Below are positions 1 to 6,991 of a DNA stretch of 16,796 nucleotides, one piece after another. Every line of letters begins with the position of its first letter. Position 1 is the stretch's first letter. This stretch comes from Bog-756 sp043784065 (GTDB lineage Bacteria; Actinomycetota; Acidimicrobiia; Acidimicrobiales; RAAP-2). The position numbers and the translations under genes were made by a program. Below the pieces are notes generated by a model. That model was given only the letters and a program-made list of their open reading frames with translations. It did not search any database and was not told the DNA's origin. The stretch lies in the NCBI GenBank assembly GCA_043784065.1, contig JAYVYR010000014.1:1-16796 (forward strand), in the 5' to 3' direction.

Positions 1-41
1 GACCTTCCGGCCTGACCCGGCACGACTACCGACAGGTCGGC

Positions 42-73
42 TAAGAATGACGTGCCCGCGACAAGCGCGGGCA
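42..73 (+). promoter_or_regulatory. Leader of the usp gene: -10-like box and perfect hairpin
   Basis: TAAGAA at 42-47 resembles a -10 box, but I see no convincing -35 partner. Downstream, TGCCCGCG (53-60) and CGCGGGCA (66-73) form a perfect 8-bp stem with a 5-nt ACAAG loop. The hairpin ends 12 nt before the GGAGA ribosome-binding site of the stress-protein gene. A second small dyad, CCGAC-AG-GTCGG at 29-40, overlaps the region just upstream of the box. The hairpin could stabilise the mRNA or regulate translation. It lacks a T-run, so it is not a classical terminator. The role is inferred. Confidence 0.4.
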
Positions 74-98
74 GACACGAAACTTGGAGAGTCGGCCC

Positions 99-566
99 AT
101 GGGCGTTCAGTCGGGTAGTGGAATTCCCACCAAGATCGTCGTCGGAACCGACGGTTCGGCCACCGCCGAGCGAGCGGTGGCGAAGGCCACGGCGCTCGCC
201 AAGGCCGTCGGCGCTGAGCTGGTCATCGTGACCGCGTATAACAATCGTGCTCCCGCTGGGGTCGCCGCCGCCGGCATCTCACTCGACTCGAGCTGGGTCG
301 CCGCCGCCCACTCCGGCGCTGAGAACGTGGCCAAGGAGGCCAGCGAGAAGGCCAGCGCGGAAGGCGTCGGCACCGTGTCACACCATGCAGTAGCCGGCGA
401 CCCGTCCGAGGTCCTCCTGCAAGTCACTACCGAGCAGGGTGCCGATCTGTTGGTCGTGGGTTCCAAGGGGATGCAGTCCACGGCCCGCTTCCTGCTCGGC
501 CCGATCGCCAACAAGGTCTCACGCAAAGTGCCCTGCGACCTGCTCATCGTCGAGACTTCGGAGTAA
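99..566 (+). CDS. Universal stress protein (UspA family)
   Basis: This is a single-domain universal stress protein of 155 residues, a cytoplasmic nucleotide-binding protein made under starvation or other stress. The N-terminal strand KIVVGTDGS (residues 12-20) carries the conserved Asp18. The C-terminal glycine motif VVGSKG (residues 119-124) is followed nine residues later by Gly134, giving the G-2x-G-9x-G spacing of ATP-binding members. The residue after the last Gly is Pro135 rather than the usual Ser/Thr, so phosphate contacts may differ. An in-frame TTG at 84 opens the frame, but the ATG at 99 is preceded by GGAGA at 86-90 with good spacing, so I start there. The gene stands alone, with a leader hairpin upstream. 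The family call is secure; the specific stress role cannot be read from sequence. Confidence 0.93.
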   Translation: MGVQSGSGIPTKIVVGTDGSATAERAVAKATALAKAVGAELVIVTAYNNRAPAGVAAAGISLDSSWVAAAHSGAENVAKEASEKASAEGVGTVSHHAVAGDPSEVLLQVTTEQGADLLVVGSKGMQSTARFLLGPIANKVSRKVPCDLLIVETSE

Positions 567-581
567 CCGCTACCGACCAGG

Positions 582-884
582 TCAGGCTTCCGACCAAGTG
601 CGGTTGGCATCGCCGTCTGGGCCCAACAAACCGAGCGCAACCAGTCGGGACGCGACGGCGTTTGCCACCGACCGGGGCACGACACCGCTACGCGCTCCCA
701 GGAGTTTTCGGACTGTCCCGTTGGGAGCCACCTCCATGCAGTAACTGGGTGCACCGTCCAGCTCCAATCCAACCTCGTGGCTGCGACCTGCCGCAAGCGT
801 AGGCCTGTCATCGGTTGAAACCGCGTCGATCAGCACGTGTTCAGCTCCGTACGGCCCGAGCGTCCTTGCCATCGCCCGTGGCAC
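582..884 (-). CDS. Hypothetical protein, possibly the 3' part of a decayed gene
   Basis: This open frame of 100 codons runs from GTG at 884 (or ATG at 872) to TGA. I do not recognise the product. Its composition is protein-like, with mixed hydrophobic and charged residues such as the stretch SYCMEVAPNGTVRKLLGA near the middle. Codons favour G/C in the third position only moderately, less than in the neighbours. No Shine-Dalgarno sequence precedes either start. A second minus-strand open stretch, in another frame, ends 31 nt upstream at 916, so this may be the tail of a once longer gene. It could also be a small independent gene or a chance ORF in GC-rich DNA. The rest of 567-1241 holds nothing else I can support. 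Confidence 0.3.
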   Translation of the reverse strand: MPRAMARTLGPYGAEHVLIDAVSTDDRPTLAAGRSHEVGLELDGAPSYCMEVAPNGTVRKLLGARSGVVPRSVANAVASRLVALGLLGPDGDANRTWSEA

Positions 885-915
885 CAGACAGCACCGGTGC
901 GGCCCAACGTGGGAT

Positions 916-1227
916 CTAGCTCAATGCGACGGCACCCCGCTCGTAGGCGGTTCCGAGCAGCGGCAAGGGGGCGCCGCACATGGTTGCCGACGGGCCGGTG
1001 CCGACGGACAGGACCTGTCCGAGGACTCCGGGTTGGAGAGAGATGTCGCCGGTCCGTGACGTGGGCAGCAGAGCGAGACCCGTCCAGAGCCAGTCGTCCC
1101 GGACCGCCAGTTGAAACCTCGTGGCGGGTCCCCTCGTCCCGGCCTGGCGGATCGACGTCCGGACGGAGAGTTCCGCTCGAGAGATCGGAACGCTCAGGTC
1201 GGCCGGGCAGAGGACCTCTAGACCGTT
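916..1227 (-). pseudogene. Start-less minus-strand coding relic
   Basis: Between an in-frame TAG (reverse complement of 1228-1230) and a TAG at 918-916, the minus strand stays open for about 103 codons with strong third-position G/C and a protein-like translation. An example is the central stretch FQLAVRDDWLWTGLALLP. No ATG, GTG or TTG occurs in the first three quarters of the frame, and the first ATG is about 25 codons before the stop, so no normal start exists. By contrast, the plus-strand translation of the same DNA is Arg/Pro/Gly-rich and looks spurious. I read this as the 5'-truncated piece of a gene whose continuation may be the frame at 884-582. I do not recognise a family. Confidence is low because antisense frames can mimic coding in GC-rich DNA. 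Confidence 0.3.
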
Positions 1228-1228
1228 C

Positions 1229-1241
1229 TACGGTTGGCGGC
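1229..1241 (+). promoter_or_regulatory. Putative leaderless -10 box of the GH36 gene
   Basis: TACGGT at 1229-1234 fits the actinobacterial TANNNT -10 consensus. It is separated by 7 nt from the GTG start codon at 1242, the spacing expected when transcription begins at the start codon itself. No Shine-Dalgarno sequence is present before that GTG, which agrees with a leaderless mRNA. No clear -35 is visible. Confidence 0.4.
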
Positions 1242-3029
1242 GTGCACGTACTCCCACTCCGCCTCGAGGCCGAACTGACCGACACCATTGGTACCCGGGT
1301 GGAGGTCAGCGACCTTGAAGGTTCGGGCCGGGCATTCAGCCTTGGTCCGGTCGAGGTGACCATGGAGCTCCACGACAGCGGTATCGACTGGTCGGTGGCC
1401 AATCGGGGTGACAGCACCGTTCGCATTCGTTCGGTGGCTCTCGTGTACGCCGTGGCCGGCGTCCGCGGGCCCGTCCGCATGTTCCGCCACGGCTACCAGT
1501 CATGGTCGCCGTCGTCGGTAGCCGTCCTCGGTGTGGATGTCGATCCCTCCCTACGAGCCGACCTCCCATTCCTCCAGGCTGTCCACCATGCCGACCAGCG
1601 ACGGGCGCGGCCGGGCGAGCTCCGCTCCGAGTGGGTAACCGTGCTGGCCGACGGCTGGGGTCCCGACAACGCCGCCGTCCTGCTCGGATTCGAGAGCGGT
1701 GCCGAACACGACGGCACCTTTCGCCTGCACCTAAGCGACGATGGCCCCGAGGTACGGGTCGAGGCGTTTCTGGGCGATGCCGAACTCCCACCGGGCGGAC
1801 TCCGGCCCCTCCATAGGGTGGTCATCGCCGACGGCCCCGCCGGCGGCGTGTCCCTCCTCCTCGAACAGTGGGCTGCACGGGCGGGGCAGGTCGGGGACGC
1901 CCGGGTCACCGCGCCGTTCCAGGTCGGATGGTGCAGCTGGTACCAGTACTTCCACGACGTCAACGAGAGGGATATCACCGCCAACCTTGCCCTCGCCGAC
2001 CGGTGGCCCTTCGACGTGTTCCAAATCGATGATGGCTACCAGGCGTCCATCGGCGACTGGTTGGACACCAACGACCGGTTCCCGTCCGACCTGGCTGCCC
2101 TTGCCGCATCCATTGCTGCGACGGGTCAGACGCCAGGCCTGTGGCTCGCTCCCTTCCTGGTCGCCCCCGACTCGAGGGTGGCCCGCCAGCACCCTGACTG
2201 GATCGCCCGGCACCGGGTCGACGGGGTCGACACCGGGCCACTGCGCACCTGGTGGAACCCGCCGTGGGGCGGGGGGGAGGACGGCCTCATGTACGGGCTG
2301 GACACCACACATCCTGAGGTCGCTGCCCATCTGGAAATGGTGGCCGCAGCCGTGGTCGACGCCGGCTTCCCCTACCTGAAGTTGGACTTCACCTTCTCCC
2401 CCAGTGTGGACGGCGGCTACGTCAACCCCACCTTGACCCCGGCCGAACGAGTGCGAGCCGGGTTCGCAGCTTTCCGACGCGGCGCGGGCGACGACGCCTT
2501 CCTCCTCGGGTGCGGCGCCCCGTTGTCCAACGTGGTCGGACTGGTCGACGCCAACCGCATCGGTCCCGACGTGGCACCGGTCTGGTCGTTGGACCCTGCC
2601 GACGAGATGGTGGCCGGCTACCTCGGCGTCCAGCCCGCCACCGCCCATGCCTTCACCAATACGCTCACGCGATCGTTCATGCACCGTCGATTGTGGCTCA
2701 ACGACCCCGACTGCCTGATGCTCCGGACCGAGGACACAGGGCTCACTCCGGCGGCTGCCCGTACGTGGGCCCACGCCGTCGGGGTATCAGGCGGTATAGC
2801 ACTGGTGTCGGACGACCTCTCGCTCCTCGGAACGGACGCTCGGGCGCTCCTCGACGAGGTGGTGGCCCTCGGTCGCGAGGCCGACGCCGATGCCTCGGGC
2901 GGCACCGGGGCGCGGTGCCCGGACCTGCTGCAACATGCTTCGCCGGGCCAGCTGGTGTCAGCGGCCGGTGGCCTGGAGGTCGATCCGATGACCGGGGTCT
3001 CACGAATGGTGCCTACGGGCAACAGTTGA
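1242..3029 (+). CDS. Alpha-galactosidase-like glycoside hydrolase, family 36
   Basis: This 595-residue protein matches GH36 retaining alpha-galactosidases, which remove terminal alpha-1,6-galactose from raffinose-type sugars or galactolipids. The N-terminal half is a beta-rich domain. The catalytic barrel starts near VGWCSWYQYF and carries FQIDDGYQ (260-267). It continues with the KxD motif in YLKLDFTF, where Asp382 is the expected nucleophile, and RIGPDVAPVW, where Asp443 is the expected acid/base. Both catalytic residues are present. No signal peptide is visible, so the enzyme is probably cytoplasmic. The open frame extends to 837, but that extension is Arg/Pro-rich and unlike protein. GTG 1242 starts normal sequence and has a -10 box 7 nt upstream. 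No sugar transporter lies beside it, so the substrate is uncertain. Confidence 0.9.
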   Translation: MHVLPLRLEAELTDTIGTRVEVSDLEGSGRAFSLGPVEVTMELHDSGIDWSVANRGDSTVRIRSVALVYAVAGVRGPVRMFRHGYQSWSPSSVAVLGVDVDPSLRADLPFLQAVHHADQRRARPGELRSEWVTVLADGWGPDNAAVLLGFESGAEHDGTFRLHLSDDGPEVRVEAFLGDAELPPGGLRPLHRVVIADGPAGGVSLLLEQWAARAGQVGDARVTAPFQVGWCSWYQYFHDVNERDITANLALADRWPFDVFQIDDGYQASIGDWLDTNDRFPSDLAALAASIAATGQTPGLWLAPFLVAPDSRVARQHPDWIARHRVDGVDTGPLRTWWNPPWGGGEDGLMYGLDTTHPEVAAHLEMVAAAVVDAGFPYLKLDFTFSPSVDGGYVNPTLTPAERVRAGFAAFRRGAGDDAFLLGCGAPLSNVVGLVDANRIGPDVAPVWSLDPADEMVAGYLGVQPATAHAFTNTLTRSFMHRRLWLNDPDCLMLRTEDTGLTPAAARTWAHAVGVSGGIALVSDDLSLLGTDARALLDEVVALGREADADASGGTGARCPDLLQHASPGQLVSAAGGLEVDPMTGVSRMVPTGNS

Positions 3030-3051
3030 GCCTGGCCGATCGTCACCAGGC
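3030..3051 (+). terminator. Hairpin just after the GH36 stop codon
   Basis: GCCTGG (3030-3035) and CCAGGC (3046-3051) form a 6-bp stem with a 10-nt loop immediately after the TGA of the alpha-galactosidase gene. No T-run follows, so intrinsic termination would be weak. Position is the main support. Confidence 0.35.
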
Positions 3052-3141
3052 GGGATAGGGAGCGGAGTGCACACCGTCGTCGAGCGGATTTCGAGACGGG
3101 TGACACGTGGGTGCACTTCCATCACAGAGCGCACCGCATCC

Positions 3142-3166
3142 GGGAATCGTCGGTCTCCCTTTTTTT
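3142..3166 (+). terminator. Weak stem followed by a seven-T run
   Basis: GGGA (3142-3145) can pair with TCCC (3156-3159), and seven T residues follow at 3160-3166, the longest T-run in this intergenic region. The stem is only 4 bp, so this is a tentative intrinsic terminator of the GH36 transcript. The remaining 3052-3233 stretch holds two GTGCAC palindromes (3067-3072 and 3111-3116) and no supported gene. Confidence 0.3.
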
Positions 3167-3219
3167 CTGTCACCGGCTAGTTCCACCGCCGCTGCGGTCG
3201 CCCCGACCAGGCCCGTTGG

Positions 3220-3233
3220 TAAGGTCGACACCT
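3220..3233 (+). promoter_or_regulatory. Putative leaderless -10 box of the MpaB-like gene
   Basis: TAAGGT at 3220-3225 fits TANNNT and lies 8 nt before the ATG at 3234, with no Shine-Dalgarno sequence between them. This is the geometry of a leaderless transcript and helps choose ATG 3234 over the in-frame upstream start near 3111. Confidence 0.45.
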
Positions 3234-4175
3234 ATGGACACCCGTGCTCAGATCCTCGAAGCGCACGCTCTGGGCCGGGCGCTGACCGAACGTGGCGTCG
3301 AGCATGTGCGTGGCCAGGCACTTATCCAGGTCCGGCGCTCGATGGGCATGACGCGTCAGCCCCCGCCGCCCTGCCTCGACCCTGACATCGCCTACTTCGC
3401 GCCGGACTCGGTAGTCCGGCGCATCCACGGCGACCTCCCTTCCATGCTCATCGGTGGGCTGTCGGCTCTGCTCTTCCAGATGCTCCACCCGCTTGCCATG
3501 GCCGGCGTGGCCCAGCACTCCAACTACCGCCAGGACCCATTGGGACGCCTTGAGCGGACGGCGATGTTCCTCGGTACGACGACGTTCGGTACCGTCGACG
3601 AGGCCCATGCCGCCATTGAGCGTGTGCGCAAGGTCCACGTGCGGGTGAAGGGCATGGCCTCAGACGGGCGCTCCTATTCGGCAGCCGACCCCGATCTCCT
3701 TACCTGGGTGCACGTCGCTGAGGTCTCGAGCTTTCTTGCGGCCTCCCGGGTCTACGCCCCGATCACCCCCTCCCACCTGGAAGCCGATGAGTATCTGACC
3801 CAGATGGCCAAGGTAGCCGTCGCTCTCGGCGCGGTGGACGTACCTCGGTCGACGGTTGAACTCGACGCCTACTTCTCCGACGTGCGACCGAAGCTGCGAC
3901 TCACGACCGAGGCGCGCGCCGCCCGCAATTTCGTACTTCGGGGCGTGGGCCGATGGCCACACGAGGTGGGCACCTACGGTCTACTGGTCGGGGCCGCCCA
4001 GGGCGTCATGCCGGGCTGGGCCCGTCGCCAGCTGCGGCTTCCGACGGTGCCTGCCGGCGACCTCCTCGCCGTTCGCCCCTCGGCTCGCCTGCTCGGCCAG
4101 GCATTCCGCTGGGTGGTCGCTCCGGTGGTCAGCGACCAATCTGGAACGGGGCCGACCGAGTTAATCGGGGCCTAA
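3234..4175 (+). CDS. Oxygenase MpaB family (DUF2236) protein
   Basis: This 313-residue protein resembles the DUF2236/MpaB family, related to rubber oxygenase Lcp and the fungal MpaB oxygenase; characterised relatives bind haem b. The family hallmark runs from the stretch SMLIGGLSALLFQMLHPLAM, with its conserved His in LHP, through VAQHSNY. The later helix LLTWVHVAEVSSFLAASR supplies another conserved His. Many actinobacteria carry several paralogues of unknown substrate. There is no signal peptide or Tat motif, so a cytoplasmic or membrane-associated location is likely. An in-frame start exists near 3111, but that part translates poorly and ATG 3234 has a -10 box upstream. The gene converges with the WS/DGAT gene, leaving 16 nt between stops. 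The substrate is unknown. Confidence 0.85.
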   Translation: MDTRAQILEAHALGRALTERGVEHVRGQALIQVRRSMGMTRQPPPPCLDPDIAYFAPDSVVRRIHGDLPSMLIGGLSALLFQMLHPLAMAGVAQHSNYRQDPLGRLERTAMFLGTTTFGTVDEAHAAIERVRKVHVRVKGMASDGRSYSAADPDLLTWVHVAEVSSFLAASRVYAPITPSHLEADEYLTQMAKVAVALGAVDVPRSTVELDAYFSDVRPKLRLTTEARAARNFVLRGVGRWPHEVGTYGLLVGAAQGVMPGWARRQLRLPTVPAGDLLAVRPSARLLGQAFRWVVAPVVSDQSGTGPTELIGA

Positions 4176-4191
4176 GACCCATCCCCCCGGC

Positions 4192-5652
4192 TCAGCGCAC
4201 CGCCCGCAGCGCCGGAGGGATGGGATGATCTGCCACCGCGGTCGGGTCCGCCAGGGGTAACCGGGTCGGTCGGAGGCTGCCCCCTAGGGCCAGTACCTCG
4301 TCGAACCCCTGGCGCAGGCAGTCGACGAGTACGTCGGGGTCGGGGACGGCAGCTGTGTCGATGGTGCAGCCCACGCAGCAGATCCCGAGGTAGGAGACCA
4401 ACGTCACATTCAGCGCCGCCCCGGTGGTGGGTCCGAAGGCGTAGGTACCGGTGACCGGGGCACCGGCCAGGAAGAGCGGGACAGACACGCCCGGCACGTC
4501 GCTGGCCACGAAGTCGACATGCTTGAGCATCGATCCGATGACTCCGGCCGGCATCAGGTTCAGCAACCCGGCCACTGCGTCCGACAGGGGGACAGCCTCC
4601 TCGAAGCGGGCGGCCCGGCACCGCCAGCCGGTCATCCGGATCCGCGGGCCCGGGTCAGCCTCACTCACCGGGATCGTGAACCGCTCGAGCGTGATCCGGT
4701 TGCCGCCGATGGGGTCGTCGTGGCGACGTAGCGAGATAGGCATGGCCACCCGAAGTTCGCGCACCGGCGCGCCGTGCAGTTCGTGGTACCGGCGCAATCC
4801 ACCGGTCACCGAGGCAACGAAGGCATCGTTGAGGGTGGTGCCGACTGCCGCACCCACCGCCTTCAGCTCGGCCAAGTCGACCTCGATAAGGTCGAGATGC
4901 CGGTCGAGGCTCCGACCCGTCATGATCGGCGACAACGTCGCCGACACCGGCATGACGAAGCGGCCGAGGGAGGTGGTCGTGGCCACGGCGTCGAGGGTCG
5001 AGCGCACCGGGTGGCGGACCACGGCCGAGGCCAGCGGGACCAACTGGGCGACCCCGTCGCGCGCCGTCCAGGCCAAACGACGCAACGAGTGAACCACGGC
5101 CTCCCGGGTGAGTTCGGTGGCACTGGGCTCGGGCTCCTGGTCGGGCCGGGCTGTCGTCCCCACCGGGCCGGGTTCGGGAGTTGTCTCGTACAGCAGCATG
5201 CCCAGTTGGATCGCCCCCACCCCATCGGTCAATGAGTGGTGGAGCTTCAGCACCAGGGCTGCCCGGTCGCCCTCCAGGCCTTCGACGAGGGTGGCGGCCC
5301 ACAGCGGGCGGGAGGGCTCGAACTCGGTCATGGCCTCCGTCCGGGCGAACTCGAGCACGGTGGCCGGAGTGTACGGATAGGGAGCCTCCATCCGCTGGAG
5401 ATGCAGCGAGAGGTCGAGATCGCAGTCGATCCAGCGTGGGGTGGTGAGGATGCCCGGCGGCCGGATGGGACGCTGGCGAAAACGCCGAACCACCCGGGTG
5501 ACCTCCTCAAGACGGGCGGACACCACCGCGAAGTCTGGTCGGGAGCCGAGCCACGTCACCCCGACGATGGTCGACCGGAGCCCCGGGTCATGTTCCATGT
5601 TCCAGGCCAGCGCATCGGTATTGCGCATGAATTGGTTGTCGTAGCCGGCCAT
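4192..5652 (-). CDS. Wax ester synthase / diacylglycerol O-acyltransferase (WS/DGAT)
   Basis: This 486-residue enzyme belongs to the bacterial WS/DGAT family, which transfers acyl groups from acyl-CoA to diacylglycerol or fatty alcohols to make storage lipid. The catalytic motif HHSLTDG (residues 138-144) matches HHxxxDG. The second half contains the usual C-terminal WS/DGAT region with TTLNDAFVASVTGGLRRY, a conserved SDVPG stretch and a Cys-rich GICCVGC near the end. The frame is open to a TTG at 5676. ATG 5652 is preferred because AGGAGGT lies just upstream with about 6-nt spacing and the protein then begins MAGYDNQF, where family members start. TACGTT, the reverse complement of 5680-5685, could be its -10 box. 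The family is certain; wax ester versus triacylglycerol specificity is not. Confidence 0.93.
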   Translation of the reverse strand: MAGYDNQFMRNTDALAWNMEHDPGLRSTIVGVTWLGSRPDFAVVSARLEEVTRVVRRFRQRPIRPPGILTTPRWIDCDLDLSLHLQRMEAPYPYTPATVLEFARTEAMTEFEPSRPLWAATLVEGLEGDRAALVLKLHHSLTDGVGAIQLGMLLYETTPEPGPVGTTARPDQEPEPSATELTREAVVHSLRRLAWTARDGVAQLVPLASAVVRHPVRSTLDAVATTTSLGRFVMPVSATLSPIMTGRSLDRHLDLIEVDLAELKAVGAAVGTTLNDAFVASVTGGLRRYHELHGAPVRELRVAMPISLRRHDDPIGGNRITLERFTIPVSEADPGPRIRMTGWRCRAARFEEAVPLSDAVAGLLNLMPAGVIGSMLKHVDFVASDVPGVSVPLFLAGAPVTGTYAFGPTTGAALNVTLVSYLGICCVGCTIDTAAVPDPDVLVDCLRQGFDEVLALGGSLRPTRLPLADPTAVADHPIPPALRAVR

Positions 5653-5784
5653 CGGAGTACCTCCTACATCCTCCAATCGAACGTAACGGAAGCCTCGGTG
5701 GGGCGCACAGGGCCGAAGGTCACGTTTCCCACCGCTGGCATCCGGAGCCGTACGCGACTCGCTGACCAGGGGTTCCGGGTCGGC

Positions 5785-5814
5785 TTGTCGCCCCCCGTGC
5801 TCGACCGGTAAAAT
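5785..5814 (+). promoter_or_regulatory. Promoter TTGTCG-18-TAAAAT
   Basis: A -35-like TTGTCG (5785-5790) and a near-consensus -10 TAAAAT (5809-5814) are separated by 18 nt. This is the best sigma-70-type promoter in the window. The GTG at 5824 lies 9 nt after the -10 box, so the transcript probably begins at or next to that codon. It drives the Rpf-like secreted protein and sits in the 5653-5823 divergent region shared with the WS/DGAT gene. Confidence 0.65.
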
Positions 5815-5823
5815 GTGAATCTC

Positions 5824-6963
5824 GTGTATCGCGCCAGTTCGACCCCGGTGACGGGGCCAGACGTGGCGGGGTCGGCCCGTCGAACATTCCGGGCCCTCGT
5901 CCTCCCCGTACTCGTCCTCCTCGCCGCTCTCCCCCTCGGGACGGCGGTACGTCCGGCGGGCGCCGATACCGTCTCAAGCCTGCGGGCCCAAGCTGGCGAA
6001 GTCGCCCAGCGCCTGGTCCTCGAACAGCTCCAGGTGGACGCCGCCCGCCAGCAGACTTCGGTGGCGACAGCCAAACTGGCTGAGGATGCCCTGGCCATCG
6101 CCCAGATCACCCAGCAACTGGCTACCGACCAGCAAGCGATCGCCCGCCATCTCCACATCGTCCAGAACCAGGCGATCCTTACGTACATCGACTCGGGGGC
6201 ACATTCGTCGAGCACGGACACGGCGTTGTTCGGTGGGGGGACGGCCCAGGCGCAGGCGGCCAGTGAGTACGCCGGCCTGGCCGTCGGTAACATCACCGCC
6301 GAGGTGGCTCAGCTCCACACCGCACAGCACGCACTCCAGGCCCAACAGGCCGCTCTGCAGGCCCGCCAGAGCCAGGACCGCCTCGACCAGTCACGCCAGT
6401 CCGCCGATCTCGGCCAGGCCGATGCCGCCGCCGGCGCCCTTCGAGCTGAGCAGGCGGGCCTGACCGGGCAGTTGGCCAACGCCGTCGCCGCCCAGCAGAC
6501 GGTCCAGGCCCGTGCAGCGGCAACGGCCGTGGCCCGGACTCCGAAGACCTCGACCTCGCTCGCCACGGTGGCCACGGTGGCCACGAACACCCCGGCCACC
6601 ATTCCGGCCACCATTGCGGCCTCCGTTGGGACCTCTACTCCCCCAACCACGGTGGCCTCCGGTGCGACCACTGGCGACCCCTACCCGAACCTCTCCGATC
6701 CGGCGCTCAACTCCTTCCTCAACTGCGTCATCCAGGCTGAGTCAGGCGGGAACTACGGCATCGTCTCGCCCAATGGCCTCTACATGGGGGCCTTTCAGTT
6801 CAGCCAGCCCACCTGGAATTCGGCCGCCTCCGCCGCCGGTCTCGGGCTCTTGGTCGGAGTTCCGCCGAACCACGCCTCAAAGCCGGAGCAGGACACGGTC
6901 GCCGTGGCCCTCTTCTCGCTCGACGGCCAGCAGCCCTGGCTCGGCGACCGCTGCAGCGGCTGA
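5824..6963 (+). CDS. Secreted coiled-coil protein with Rpf/transglycosylase-like domain
   Basis: This 379-residue exported protein probably cleaves or remodels peptidoglycan. It starts with a signal peptide (RRTFRALV followed by a Leu/Val/Ala core, cleaved near PAGAD). Next comes a long Gln/Ala-rich coiled coil (about residues 50-225) like the N-terminal region of NlpC/P60 hydrolases such as RipA. A Thr/Ala/Pro linker follows, then a C-terminal lysozyme-like domain (from about 285). There, CVIQAESGGNY holds the expected catalytic Glu306, followed by GLYMGAFQFSQPTWNSAA, typical of Rpf and transglycosylase-like domains. Cys301 and Cys377 could form a disulfide. The frame also has GTG at 5815, but that lies directly against the -10 box, so GTG 5824 is chosen. 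The target is peptidoglycan by homology; activity is inferred. Confidence 0.85.
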   Translation: MYRASSTPVTGPDVAGSARRTFRALVLPVLVLLAALPLGTAVRPAGADTVSSLRAQAGEVAQRLVLEQLQVDAARQQTSVATAKLAEDALAIAQITQQLATDQQAIARHLHIVQNQAILTYIDSGAHSSSTDTALFGGGTAQAQAASEYAGLAVGNITAEVAQLHTAQHALQAQQAALQARQSQDRLDQSRQSADLGQADAAAGALRAEQAGLTGQLANAVAAQQTVQARAAATAVARTPKTSTSLATVATVATNTPATIPATIAASVGTSTPPTTVASGATTGDPYPNLSDPALNSFLNCVIQAESGGNYGIVSPNGLYMGAFQFSQPTWNSAASAAGLGLLVGVPPNHASKPEQDTVAVALFSLDGQQPWLGDRCSG

Positions 6964-6975
6964 CTCCAGTCCCCC

Positions 6976-6991
6976 GGCCGGTCAACCGGCC
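6976..6991. terminator. Perfect hairpin between convergent genes
   Basis: GGCCGGT (6976-6982) and ACCGGCC (6985-6991) form a perfect 7-bp stem with a 2-nt loop, between the Rpf-like gene (stop at 6963) and the FAD oxidoreductase (stop codon at 6984-6982). The hairpin covers that stop codon. Without a T-run, it is a candidate bidirectional transcript end rather than a strong intrinsic terminator. Confidence 0.45.

Noticed and set aside
107..811. Minus-strand 234-codon open frame over the stress protein
   Set aside because: It is antisense to a clear UspA protein and shows no family features.
837..1241. 5' extension of the GH36 open frame to 837
   Set aside because: The translation is dominated by Arg, Pro and Gly and has no resemblance to a beta-sandwich domain. 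The minus strand there looks more like coding, and GTG 1242 has a well-placed -10 box.
1731..2774. Long minus-strand open frame of 347 codons
   Set aside because: It lies wholly opposite the GH36 gene, whose catalytic motifs are intact; it is the antisense shadow of a GC-rich gene.
3066..3117. GTGCAC palindromes at 3067 and 3111 as a regulatory pair
   Set aside because: The hexamer also occurs at unrelated gene starts (1242 and 11932), and six-base palindromes are expected by chance in GC-rich DNA.
4166..4189. CGGGG/CCCCG stem between the MpaB-like and WS/DGAT genes as a terminator
   Set aside because: Five base pairs with a 14-nt loop and no T-run is too weak to call in DNA of this composition.
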